A stretch of 22,770 nt of DNA from an uncultured Treponema sp. GTDB taxonomy: Bacteria > Spirochaetota > Spirochaetia > Treponematales > Treponemataceae. Location of the stretch: the NCBI GenBank assembly GCA_946611835.1, contig CAMOEE010000011.1, positions 1 through 22,770 on the forward strand. The letters are read 5' to 3'. Shown one piece after another: positions 6,905 to 14,257 of this stretch; within the stretch, counting starts at the first letter, position 1, and every line of letters starts with the position of its first letter. Made by a program: the position numbers and the translations under genes. Below the pieces are notes generated by a model that was not told where the DNA came from, ran no database searches, and saw only the letters and a list, made by a program, of their open reading frames with translations.

Positions 6905-8706
6905 GCGTTATAAAAGGAAAAATCACACGAATCTCCGGCCCGATTGTTTATGCTGAGGGGCTTGAAGGTTGCGGTCTTTATGATGTGGTTGATGTCGGAA
7001 ACAAGAAAATCATTGGTGAGATTATCCGGCAGAACGAAGGAAAGGCCACTATTCAGGTTTATGAAGACGACACAGGTATGAAGGTCGGCGAGAAAGTCGT
7101 TTGTAACGGCCGGCCTCTTTCTTTGCGGCTGGGGCCTGGCCTGGTCGGAACGATTTATGACGGAATTCAGCGGCCTCTCAAAAATATGTTTGAGCATTCT
7201 GGGGCTTTCCTTGTTCCAGGTGAGAGAACTGAGCCAATCGACACTGAAAAAAAATGGAAGATGACCGTAGCCGGGGGCGTTGTCGAAGGAATGGCAATTT
7301 CGGCCGGAATGGTCCTGGGTTATGTTCAGGAGACTGAATCAATCCGCCATAAAATCATGGTTCCGCCGACTGTCAAAGGCAAAACTCTCAAATCTTTCAA
7401 GGGAGAGGGCGAATACACAGTCGATGAGGTAATCGGTACTACAGATTTGGATGAGGAAATCAAGCTTTCTCACTACTGGCCCCTCCGAAATCCCCGCCCT
7501 TATGCTAAGAAACTTGAGGTCAGCCAGCCTTTGATAACAGGCCAGAGGGTAATCGATGTCTTTTTCCCGCTCAGTAAGGGCGGAACGGCAGCTATTCCTG
7601 GCGGTTTCGGAACAGGAAAGACAATGACTCAGCATGCCATTGCAAAATGGTGCGACGCTGACTTAATCGTATATATTGGTTGCGGTGAGCGGGGTAACGA
7701 AATGACCGATGTTCTCACAGAATTCCCCACATTGATTGACCCGCGAACAGGCCGCTCGCTCATGGAACGAACGATTTTGATTGCGAACACTTCAAACATG
7801 CCGGTCGCTGCCCGAGAAGTCTCCCTTTATTCAGGAATCACGCTGGCAGAATATTACCGTGATATGGGAATGCATGTGGCAATCATGGCGGACTCAACAT
7901 CCCGCTGGGCTGAGGCTTTGCGTGAGCTTTCCGGCCGAATGGAAGAAATGCCTGCAGAAGAAGGTTTCCCGGCTTATTTGCCGACCCGACTGGCTGAATT
8001 CTACGAGAGGGCTGGACGAGTCAATGCTTTGTGCGGGAAAGAGGGAAGCGTTTCCGTAATCGGAGCCGTTTCTCCTCCGGGCGGTGACTTCTCTGAACCT
8101 GTAACCCAGCACACAAAACGCTTTATCCGCTGTTTCTGGGCACTTGACCGGGAGCTTGCAAACGCCCGACACTATCCGGCTATCGGCTGGATTGAAAGCT
8201 ACTCTGAATATGCTGAGGAAATCCGTGAATGGTGGGACAAGCTCGACCCGGCCTGGGCTGAGGTTCGTCTTTCTGCCCTGGAGCTTTTGAAGGACGAGCA
8301 GAGACTGCAGCAGATTGTCCGCCTGATTGGACCTGACGCCCTGCCGGACGAAAAACGGATTGTCCTTACAGTGGCCGATATGATTAAAAACGGCTTTTTG
8401 CAGCAGAGTGCCTTCGATGCGGTTGATGTTTATTCTGTTCCAGAAAAACAGATTGCAATCCTCATGCTGATGATGACTTACTATAAGCGTGCGCTCGCCG
8501 TAATCAAGGCAGGTGCTCCGCTTCCGACGGTGACATCCCTTCCAATCAAAGATGAAATCGTCCGCCTGAAGTCATCGGTGCCTAACGACAAGCTGGAGAT
8601 GATTAAGGAAGTCGAAGGCCGCCTTGACGAACAGATGGGTAACCTGGAACGGCAGTATATAGGGAGCGACGGCTTTAGCCGGCAAAACTTGCGAGGCAAG
8701 TTTTGA
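6901..8706 (+). CDS. V/A-type ATPase catalytic subunit A
   Basis: This 601-residue protein is the nucleotide-hydrolysing subunit of the A3B3 head. An N-terminal beta-barrel domain is followed by a bulge domain (about 110-190). The P-loop GGFGTGKT is at residues 234-241, and CGERGNE at 261-267 contains the catalytic Glu263. PPGGDFSEPVTQHTKRF and the helical C-terminal domain also match the family. Length is slightly above the usual 580-590. The last residues (QNLRGKF) and the TGA stop are encoded by a perfect ten-pair hairpin belonging to a repeat element (8683-8705), so the C-terminus may have been extended by repeat DNA. Subunit B does not follow directly, which is unusual: 296 bases of repeats intervene. 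Confidence 0.97.
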   Translation: MSVIKGKITRISGPIVYAEGLEGCGLYDVVDVGNKKIIGEIIRQNEGKATIQVYEDDTGMKVGEKVVCNGRPLSLRLGPGLVGTIYDGIQRPLKNMFEHSGAFLVPGERTEPIDTEKKWKMTVAGGVVEGMAISAGMVLGYVQETESIRHKIMVPPTVKGKTLKSFKGEGEYTVDEVIGTTDLDEEIKLSHYWPLRNPRPYAKKLEVSQPLITGQRVIDVFFPLSKGGTAAIPGGFGTGKTMTQHAIAKWCDADLIVYIGCGERGNEMTDVLTEFPTLIDPRTGRSLMERTILIANTSNMPVAAREVSLYSGITLAEYYRDMGMHVAIMADSTSRWAEALRELSGRMEEMPAEEGFPAYLPTRLAEFYERAGRVNALCGKEGSVSVIGAVSPPGGDFSEPVTQHTKRFIRCFWALDRELANARHYPAIGWIESYSEYAEEIREWWDKLDPAWAEVRLSALELLKDEQRLQQIVRLIGPDALPDEKRIVLTVADMIKNGFLQQSAFDAVDVYSVPEKQIAILMLMMTYYKRALAVIKAGAPLPTVTSLPIKDEIVRLKSSVPNDKLEMIKEVEGRLDEQMGNLERQYIGSDGFSRQNLRGKF

Positions 8707-8783
8707 GCGAGTCTCGGAAAAATCTATGATTTTCCCGTTGCTTAAATGAGATTGTCTCGGGGAAGGCTGTGCCTGACCCGCGG
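8683..8783 (+). repeat. Family IV structured element, copy IVa (overlaps atpA stop)
   Basis: It begins with a perfect ten-pair hairpin (arm CAAAACTTGC 8683-8692, loop GAG, closing arm 8696-8705) that includes the subunit A stop codon. GCGAGTCTCGG (8707-8717) follows, then 36 bases, then GTCTCGG again with GAAGGCTGTGCCTGA up to 8783. The hairpin-GAG loop design, GCGAGTCTCGG and the GAAGGCT-TGCCTGA module recur at 22484-22547 on the other strand with different stem bases. Function is unknown. Confidence 0.75.
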
Positions 8784-8854
8784 TAAACCACAGATGTCAC
8801 AGATTACACAGATTACACAGATTGAGTTATAGAATCTGTGTAATCTGTGGTTTA
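8784..8854. repeat. Family III element, copy IIIa (CACAGAT nonamer inverted repeat)
   Basis: The left arm is AACCACAGAT followed by nonamers of the form NN-CACAGAT with NN = GT, TA, TA. The right arm is the inverse, AACCACAGAT and one TA nonamer read on the minus strand. The arms face each other around a nine-base spacer. This is the short form; copies at 10391-10512 and 18350-18472 carry a longer centre. Arrays of CACAGAT-type units occur in many bacterial genomes; their role is not established. Confidence 0.85.
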
Positions 8855-8858
8855 AAAC

Positions 8859-8989
8859 TGGGGATTTTAAGGGGCTTGCCCCTTAGGAGAAGGGGTAGCG
8901 GACAGACCAACAAAGCGGAGAGAATCGACACTGCTTGCAGGGGCGATTCGTGGAGCGACTTGGGATGGTAGCGAGGGGGAGACTTCCCC
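8859..8989 (+). repeat. Family II structured element, copy IIa (between atpA and atpB)
   Basis: The 5' end has the hairpin GGGGC-TT-GCCCC, then GAGAAGGGGTAGC. A middle inverted repeat GAATCG/CGATTC (about 8924-8951) follows, and the 3' end has GCGAGGGGGA with loop GACT and TCCCC. The same order is seen at 16331-16461 (-) and 22433-22585 (+). The 3' hairpin ends only four bases before the GGAG ribosome site of subunit B, so it could affect initiation of that gene. Function unknown. Confidence 0.8.
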
Positions 8990-9002
8990 TTTTGGAGAAT
9001 AT

Positions 9003-10385
9003 ATGAAGGGAATCGAGTATAAAGGCGTAAGTTCCGTTGACGGACCGATTATTGTCGTAAAACGCAGCGAGAACATTTTTTACAACGAAATTGTCTCTGT
9101 CCGTGACCGAAACGGCGAAAAAAAGACAGGCCGGGTCATAGATTTGAGCGAGGACATTGCAATCGTTCAGGTTTTTGGTTCTACTACGGGGCTTGACCTT
9201 AACGAGACCAGCGTTGAATTCCTTGAAGAGCCCATGGAATTGCGTGTAGGAGAGGGGCTTTTGGGCCGAATCTTCAACGGTTTGGGCGAGCCTATTGACG
9301 GCCTTCCGCCCATTGTTTCAAGCAAAAAAGTCGATGTGAACGGAATGCCGATAAACCCATTTGCCCGGGTTTATCCCCGTGACTTCATTCAGACAGGAAT
9401 TTCTTCGATTGATGGAATGAACACGCTGATTCGTGGCCAGAAGCTCCCGATTTTCTCCGGGAACGGTCTTCCCCATAACCGCCTTGCGGCTCAGATTATC
9501 CGTCAGGCAAAAATCCGAAACAGCGACGAGAACTTCGTAATGGTTTTTGCGGGCATGGGTATCAAATACGACCAGGCTCAGTTCTTCATTCATTCTTTTG
9601 AGGAATCAGGCGTACTTTCAAAGGTCGTAATGTTCCAGTCGCTGGCGGACGCTCCTTCAATCGAGCGAATCATCACTCCCCGCTGTGCCTTGACCGCCGC
9701 TGAATATCTTGCCTACGAAAAAAATATGCATGTCCTTGTAGTTATGACTGATATGACAAACTACTGCGAGGCTCTGCGGGAAATTTCTACGACCCGTGGC
9801 GAGGTTCCGGGGCGAAAGGGATATCCTGGCTACCTGTATTCAGACCTTGCCGAGCTTTACGAGCGGGCAGGTAAAATCAAGGGAAGCACGGGTTCCATCA
9901 CTCAGATTCCAATCCTCACTATGCCCAACGATGACATCTCTCATCCGATTCCTGACCTTACGGGCTACATCACCGAGGGCCAGATTGTTCTTGATAGGGA
10001 GCTGAGTCAGAAAGGCGTTTATCCGCCGGTTTCAGGCTTGCCGTCACTTTCCCGCCTTATGAAGGACGGTATCGGAGAAGGCATGACGAGGGAAGACCAT
10101 TCTGCCGTTTCGAGCCAGCTTTTTGCGGCCTACTCAAAGGTAAAGTCAATCCGAAATCTTGCTGCAATCATCGGCGAGGAAGAATTGGGCGAAGTTGACC
10201 GCATGTACCTAAAATTCGGCGAGGCTCTGGAGACTCAGTTCTTCACGCAGGGAGAGCACGAGAACCGCTCAATCGAGGAAACACTGGACCTTGGCTGGAA
10301 ACTTTTGACAATCCTTCCAAAGAACGAGCTTTACCGAATCAAACCGGAGCTTATAGAGAAGTATTATCCGAAAGACGAGGAGTAA
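9003..10385 (+). CDS. V/A-type ATPase regulatory subunit B
   Basis: Subunit B alternates with A in the hexameric head and contributes to the catalytic interface without hydrolysing ATP itself. The 460-residue product has the N-terminal beta barrel, and a degenerate P-loop region, IFSGNGLPHNRLA (150-162), lacking the GKT of subunit A, as expected. PSLSRLM carries Arg351, the arginine finger reaching into the A site (equivalent to Enterococcus NtpB Arg350, from memory). Length is normal. ATG 9003 has GGAG about five bases upstream, immediately after the family II repeat. The gene is separated from both A and D by repeats (296 and 146 bases), unlike the tight packing of the upstream genes. Confidence 0.97.
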   Translation: MKGIEYKGVSSVDGPIIVVKRSENIFYNEIVSVRDRNGEKKTGRVIDLSEDIAIVQVFGSTTGLDLNETSVEFLEEPMELRVGEGLLGRIFNGLGEPIDGLPPIVSSKKVDVNGMPINPFARVYPRDFIQTGISSIDGMNTLIRGQKLPIFSGNGLPHNRLAAQIIRQAKIRNSDENFVMVFAGMGIKYDQAQFFIHSFEESGVLSKVVMFQSLADAPSIERIITPRCALTAAEYLAYEKNMHVLVVMTDMTNYCEALREISTTRGEVPGRKGYPGYLYSDLAELYERAGKIKGSTGSITQIPILTMPNDDISHPIPDLTGYITEGQIVLDRELSQKGVYPPVSGLPSLSRLMKDGIGEGMTREDHSAVSSQLFAAYSKVKSIRNLAAIIGEEELGEVDRMYLKFGEALETQFFTQGEHENRSIEETLDLGWKLLTILPKNELYRIKPELIEKYYPKDEE

Positions 10386-10390
10386 AACAA

Positions 10391-10512
10391 AACCACAGAT
10401 GTCACAGATGGCACAGATTATTTATTTCTTCAATTAGAAATTGTAGAAATAAATACGAAAGATTTTCGTAATTGATAACTCCTAATCTGTGAAATCTGTG
10501 TAATCGGTGGTT
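10391..10512. repeat. Family III element, copy IIIb (between atpB and atpD)
   Basis: The outer arms are CACAGAT nonamer arrays facing each other (AACCACAGAT with GT and GG units on the left; TA and TT units on the minus strand at the right, with one changed base giving ACCGAT). Inside lies a 15-of-16 pair palindrome (10420-10435 with 10439-10454). Overlapping its end is a perfect hairpin TACGAAA-GAT-TTTCGTA (10454-10470). The second hairpin region matches copy IIIc closely. Confidence 0.85.
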
Positions 10513-10531
10513 AATTTTTTGTGAGTTAATT

Positions 10532-11155
10532 ATGAAATTAAACATTGCACCTACTAAATCTAATCTTCTCGCTATAAAGGAACAGCTTTCTGTGGCTGTG
10601 GACGGCTATGACCTCCTGGAGCAGAAGCGTGAGATTCTTGTCATGGAGCTTATGCGGATTGTCGAGAAAGTCAAGCTGCTGGAGCGTGAGCTTGACAAGG
10701 CTGTATCCAGGGCTTATCCGGCGCTTAAAAACATGCTTATGACCGTGGGCGGCGACCAGACGGAGCGAATTTCTAAGTCAATTCACTATGACTATAACAT
10801 AAAGGAAAAGAGCGTTGTTGCGGGCGGAATGTCTTTTAAGTCGGTTGAAGTTACTCTTCCCAAACAGCAGCTTTTCTATTCTTTTATGGGCACCTATGCC
10901 GATTCCGATAAAGTAATGGTCGAGTTCTTTAAGCTTCTTTCCCTTTTGACAGATATGGCTTCAATCCGCACGATTGCCTGGCGCCTGGCCAGTGAGGTAA
11001 AGAAGACCCAGAGGCGTGTAAATGCCCTTGACAAGATGATTATCCCTCAGGACAGGGAAACAAAGACTTACATAGAGAGCGTCCTTGAGGAAAGGGAACG
11101 GGAAAATACCTTCGTCCTTAAGAGCCTTAAGAACAGGAAGGGAAGCGCAAAATGA
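10532..11155 (+). CDS. V/A-type ATPase central stalk subunit D
   Basis: Subunit D is the rotor shaft linking the A3B3 head to the ring cap. The 207-residue product starts MKLNIAPTKSNLLAIKEQLSVAVDGYDLLEQKREILVMEL, the typical N-terminal helix of the family. It has a short globular middle (about 70-115) and a second long helix that returns antiparallel, ending in the Lys/Arg-rich NALDKMIIPQDRETKTYIESVLEERERE. It is the last canonical ATPase gene. The spacer upstream is filled by a family III repeat and the ribosome site is weak (GTGAG at 10521-10525). The stop overlaps the next start in an ATGA junction at 11152-11155. Confidence 0.95.
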   Translation: MKLNIAPTKSNLLAIKEQLSVAVDGYDLLEQKREILVMELMRIVEKVKLLERELDKAVSRAYPALKNMLMTVGGDQTERISKSIHYDYNIKEKSVVAGGMSFKSVEVTLPKQQLFYSFMGTYADSDKVMVEFFKLLSLLTDMASIRTIAWRLASEVKKTQRRVNALDKMIIPQDRETKTYIESVLEERERENTFVLKSLKNRKGSAK

Positions 11156-11655
11156 TAAAGCCTCTGATTCAGAAAATTGTGGTTGCGGTTAACGGTTCTG
11201 AGCGGTCGATTCATGCGGCGATGTACGGAATTCTGCTGGCAAAACAGTACAAATGCGAGATTAAGGCCGTTTACATCGTTGATACGAATACGCTGCGATA
11301 CCTGACGATGAACCGTGTCTTTATTGAGGACGAAAGCCAGAAATATGAGCAGAGACTTGTCGATGACGGAAAGCGCTATCTTTCTTATATCGAGCGAATT
11401 GCGAAAGAAAAAGGCGTCAAAGTTGAGACCGAGCTGAAAAAAGGGGCTATCTGGTCGGAAGTCATAAAAACGGCTGAGGATTTTGCGGCAGATCTGATTC
11501 TCCTTGGAGGAAAGGAAAGGGCAGTAAACTCGTCTCAGACCTCGATTCAGCATGACAAAATCTCCCTGACGAATGCGGAGATTATCGGAAGCGCGACCTG
11601 CAATGTTCTTGTAGTTCACAAGCCAGATATCGAAAAACTTTTTAAAATCGCATGA
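11152..11655 (+). CDS. Universal stress protein (UspA) family protein
   Basis: The 167-residue product has the Usp alpha/beta fold pattern. Strand one, KIVVAVNGSERSIHAAMYGILLAKQY, is followed by IKAVYIVD, a helical middle, ADLILLGGKERAV, and the final IIGSATCNVLVVHKP. The G-x-x-G and GS/T phosphate-binding pattern of ATP-binding members (G-2x-G-9x-G-S) is only partly matched: GGKERAVNSSQ lacks the second glycine, so nucleotide binding is uncertain. Its start codon overlaps the stop of the ATPase D gene, making it a translationally coupled part of the operon. A role in tuning the ATPase or sensing energy status is a reasonable guess from position only. Transcription probably ends at the hairpin at 11672-11698. 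Confidence 0.86.
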   Translation: MIKPLIQKIVVAVNGSERSIHAAMYGILLAKQYKCEIKAVYIVDTNTLRYLTMNRVFIEDESQKYEQRLVDDGKRYLSYIERIAKEKGVKVETELKKGAIWSEVIKTAEDFAADLILLGGKERAVNSSQTSIQHDKISLTNAEIIGSATCNVLVVHKPDIEKLFKIA

Positions 11656-11671
11656 TTTTTTTCTTTTTTTT

Positions 11672-11698
11672 AGTCTGTCGCTTGACAGATTAATTTTT
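11672..11698 (+). terminator. Probable terminator of the ATPase operon, overlapping the next promoter
   Basis: TCTGTC and GACAGA (11674-11679 and 11684-11689) pair perfectly around GCTT, with an extra A-T and G-T pair at the base. A TTAATTTTTT tract follows. The right arm contains most of the -35 TTGACA of the following promoter, so the two signals share bases. Confidence 0.7.
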
Positions 11699-11709
11699 TG
11701 CCTTATAAT
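11682..11709 (+). promoter_or_regulatory. Consensus sigma-70 promoter for the LacI-type regulator and sugar locus
   Basis: TTGACA (11682-11687), a 16-base spacer and TATAAT (11704-11709) match both consensus boxes exactly. The expected start is near 11716, only about six bases before the ATG at 11722. A perfect eight-base palindrome AACTAGTT (11712-11719) covers the predicted start and is a candidate part of an operator. Confidence 0.85.
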
Positions 11710-11721
11710 GTAACTAGTTTT

Positions 11722-12735
11722 ATGAAAGCAGTTTCACGACAAAGCACAATTTATGATGTCGCTAAGATGGCGGGGGTGAGTTCCGCCACAGTCTCTCGTT
11801 TTTTAAATGCACCTGACCGTGTGGCTCAGGAAAAAAAGGAGAAGATTCAGTCGGCAATCAGGGAATTGAATTTTGTCCCCAAGGCGGATGCGGTTGCAAA
11901 GGCGAGAAGCTCCTACAAGAAAATCGGGGTTGTCGCTCCTTTCTTTACTCAGCCGTCTTTTATGGAGCGGCTCCGGGGTGTTGCCTCGGTTTTGAGCTCA
12001 GAGCATTATGAGCTTGTGGTCTATTCGATTGATACTGAGGAAGATCTGGTGAATTATGTGCAGATGCTCGTGAATACTCAGCGGGTGGACGGACTTATAT
12101 TTCTTTGTGTAAAGCTTGAGGAGAATGTGCTTGAACTGCTCAGGGGGGCGAGCTTCCCTGTATGCTTTGTAGAGAATGAATATGAGGATTTTGACTGTGT
12201 TGTCGTCCAGAACCTGCTGGGCGGGCAAAAGGCAGCCCAGTTCTTGTGTGATAAAGGCTGTAAAAAACCTGCTTTTATCGGTGAGAAGTCAACGCTTGTG
12301 TACACGGTGGGGGCGACTGAAGAGCGGCTTCGTGGCTTCAAGTTTTATTGTGCGAACAAGGGAATTTTGATTCCTGATAATCATATCTGGCTCGGGGAAT
12401 TCTCGGAGGGGACACTTGATGAGGGAATCACGAAGTTTTTGGAGCAGGATGATTTGCCGGACGGAATTTTCTGTTCGAGTGATGTGATTGCGGCCAGGCT
12501 GATTCGGCTTGCGATTGTCAAAGGAATCTCAATCCCGCATCAGATCAGGATAATCGGCTTTGATAACATCGATATGGCCGAGTACATAGGTCTGACTTCC
12601 GTGAACCAGAATCTTGGTGACTCAGGGAAGATGGCGGCTCGTCTTGTCCTGGAGCGAATAAAGGACAGAAACCGGGGATGTGTGGTGATGAAAGTGCCAA
12701 TCTCCGTAATTGAAAGGGAAACAACCGGCAGATAA
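11722..12735 (+). CDS. LacI/GalR family transcriptional regulator
   Basis: The 337-residue product carries the N-terminal LacI helix-turn-helix (STIYDVAKMAGVSSATVSRFLNAP, about residues 8-31). The hinge and a periplasmic-binding-protein-like effector domain follow (from about KKIGVVAPFF to the end, with IIGFDNIDMAEYIGLTSVNQ). It most likely represses the downstream sugar locus and is released by a sugar ligand. The start is taken as ATG 11722; an in-frame TTG at 11698 lies upstream of the -10 box and cannot be on the transcript from that promoter. There is no Shine-Dalgarno, and the predicted leader is about six bases, so the mRNA may be effectively leaderless. The binding-protein gene follows after 23 bases. 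Confidence 0.94.
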   Translation: MKAVSRQSTIYDVAKMAGVSSATVSRFLNAPDRVAQEKKEKIQSAIRELNFVPKADAVAKARSSYKKIGVVAPFFTQPSFMERLRGVASVLSSEHYELVVYSIDTEEDLVNYVQMLVNTQRVDGLIFLCVKLEENVLELLRGASFPVCFVENEYEDFDCVVVQNLLGGQKAAQFLCDKGCKKPAFIGEKSTLVYTVGATEERLRGFKFYCANKGILIPDNHIWLGEFSEGTLDEGITKFLEQDDLPDGIFCSSDVIAARLIRLAIVKGISIPHQIRIIGFDNIDMAEYIGLTSVNQNLGDSGKMAARLVLERIKDRNRGCVVMKVPISVIERETTGR

Positions 12736-12758
12736 CCGGGTTTATATAAGGGGGCTAT

Positions 12759-14063
12759 ATGAAAAGAATTTCAAAGATTGGAACAGTGGCTAAGTTTTCC
12801 GCCGCTTTCGCCGTGCTTGCACTTTTGTCTCTCACTGGCTGCAATGAGAAAAAACAAGCTGCAAAGACTGATGACGGAAGTATCCGTGTTGAAGGTGCAT
12901 TCCGTGGAGAGGAAGAGGCACGCTTCCAGGAAATCGTAAAGATTTTCAATGAGCAGAATCCTCAGTTCCATGTTGTTTATGAAGGAAGCCCTGACTTTGA
13001 GGTTCAGATTCAGGTTGAGACTCAGGCAAACACTCCTCCAGACATCGCCGCAATTCCTCAGCCCGGCACGATGAAACGATTTGCGGACGCAGGCTATCTC
13101 GTTCCGCTTGATTCAGAGGTAGTTTCTGCAATCGATGCGAACTATGCTCCTGTCTGGAAGGAACTTGGCTCTCATAAGGGACAGGTTTATGGTATTTTCC
13201 ACCGTGTAAACGCAAAGAGCTTCGTATGGTACAACAAAAAGGAATGGGCAAAACGGGGATACACGGTTCCTTTGACATGGGAAGATCTCAGGACGCTTGA
13301 AAACAAGATGGTCGCAGATGGCCTTAGTCCATGGTCTGTAGGTTTTGAATCAGCTGCTGCAACCGGATGGCCTGGAACGGACTGGCTTGAGGATATGGTT
13401 CTCCGAACTGCCGGACCTGATGTATACGACAAATGGGTAAATCACGAGATTAAATTCAACGACCCTGCAATTTTGAACGCCCTCAACTACTGCGGCGAAA
13501 TCTTCCTGAACAACAAATATGTTTACGGAGGTTCTGCAAATATCGTTTCCCTTAACTACGGAGACAGCATCAAGCCTTTGTTCGAGAATCCTCCTAAAGC
13601 CATGATGAACCGCCAGGGAAACTTTATCACGGGCTTCATGCAGCAGGAAATCCAGAACAATCTCGAGGAAAATGTAGGCGTATTTGCTCTCCCGGCAGTC
13701 GATGAAAAATGGGGAACCCCGGTTTTGGGTGGCGGAGACCAGTTCGTCGCTTTCACTGACAAGCCTGGCGTAAAAGAATTCATGAAATTCCTCACAACAT
13801 GGGAGGCCTGCGCACCATGGGCAAGAATCGGCGGAGCTTTGTTCCCTCATAAAAATCAGAATTTCGATGATTACGGAAACAGCCTTGAGCGACAGATCGC
13901 AAAGATTCTCGTAAATGCGACAGTATTCCGCTTTGACGCTTCTGACCTCATGCCGACAGAAGTTGGTTCCGGCTCATTCTGGACAGGAATGGTCAATTAT
14001 GTAGTGGGAGCCGAGGACGCAAAAACTTGTCTCAAAGTAATCGACGAGACCTGGCCTCAGTAA
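12759..14063 (+). CDS. ABC transporter sugar-binding lipoprotein (family 1)
   Basis: The 434-residue product is an extracellular solute-binding protein of the MalE/UgpB class. It has a lipoprotein signal peptide: positive start MKRISK, hydrophobic stretch, then the lipobox LTGC with Cys28 as the predicted lipid-modified residue. The mature part shows family features such as FNEQNPQFHVVYEGSPDFEVQIQVETQANTPPDIAAIPQPG and the hinge-region GTPVLGGGDQFVAF. It would capture an oligosaccharide outside the inner membrane and deliver it to the two permeases. A GGGGGC ribosome site precedes ATG 12759. The permease genes begin 194 bases later, after a structured family I element. The ligand is not readable from sequence; neighbours point to a glucose- and fructose-containing sugar. 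Confidence 0.93.
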   Translation: MKRISKIGTVAKFSAAFAVLALLSLTGCNEKKQAAKTDDGSIRVEGAFRGEEEARFQEIVKIFNEQNPQFHVVYEGSPDFEVQIQVETQANTPPDIAAIPQPGTMKRFADAGYLVPLDSEVVSAIDANYAPVWKELGSHKGQVYGIFHRVNAKSFVWYNKKEWAKRGYTVPLTWEDLRTLENKMVADGLSPWSVGFESAAATGWPGTDWLEDMVLRTAGPDVYDKWVNHEIKFNDPAILNALNYCGEIFLNNKYVYGGSANIVSLNYGDSIKPLFENPPKAMMNRQGNFITGFMQQEIQNNLEENVGVFALPAVDEKWGTPVLGGGDQFVAFTDKPGVKEFMKFLTTWEACAPWARIGGALFPHKNQNFDDYGNSLERQIAKILVNATVFRFDASDLMPTEVGSGSFWTGMVNYVVGAEDAKTCLKVIDETWPQ

Positions 14064-14070
14064 TGTGAAT

Positions 14071-14092
14071 GCCGATTTCAAGAATAATCGGC
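14071..14092 (+). promoter_or_regulatory. Hairpin after the binding-protein gene with alternative pairing partner
   Basis: GCCGATT (14071-14077) pairs with AATCGGC (14086-14092), followed by TAAAACAAAAAAC. The longer GCCGATTTCAA (14071-14081) also pairs perfectly with TTGAAATCGGC at 14209-14219, beyond the family I element. The two pairings exclude each other. Confidence 0.6.
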
Positions 14093-14098
14093 TAAAAC

Positions 14099-14193
14099 AA
14101 AAAACGGTCTCCCGTCGGGAACGCGCCATCAAACATCGCAGTGAGCAAAGCTCAGACGAGTTTGTGTCGCAACCCCGACTCCGACCGTTTTTT
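14099..14193 (+). repeat. Family I structured intergenic element, copy Ib
   Basis: The ends are an eleven-base perfect inverted repeat, AAAAAACGGTC and GACCGTTTTTT. Inside are CTCCCG-T-CG-G-GAACGCG and CGCAACCCCGACTCCG, nearly identical to copy Ia. The centre has CAAAC/GTTTG and TGAGC-AAA-GCTCA stems. The outer stem differs from that of Ia by several bases but stays fully paired. As with Ia, it lies just 3' of a gene in the sense orientation, here between the binding-protein and permease genes. Confidence 0.8.
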
Positions 14194-14257
14194 GCTCAAC
14201 GGAAAATGTTGAAATCGGCTTTTGTCCATTTTTCCATAGAAAACATAGGAGAAAACT

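Noticed and set aside
8784..8854. CRISPR array suggested by short repeats with regular spacing
   Set aside because: The units are nine bases, contiguous without unique spacers, and face each other as inverted arms; no cas genes are near.
9318..9593. 91-codon minus-strand frame in subunit B
   Set aside because: It is fully inside a highly conserved gene and has no supporting start signals.
11698..11721. Upstream TTG start for the LacI-type regulator (345 residues)
   Set aside because: The TTG lies before the -10 box, so the transcript from this promoter would not contain it, and the extra residues match nothing in the family.
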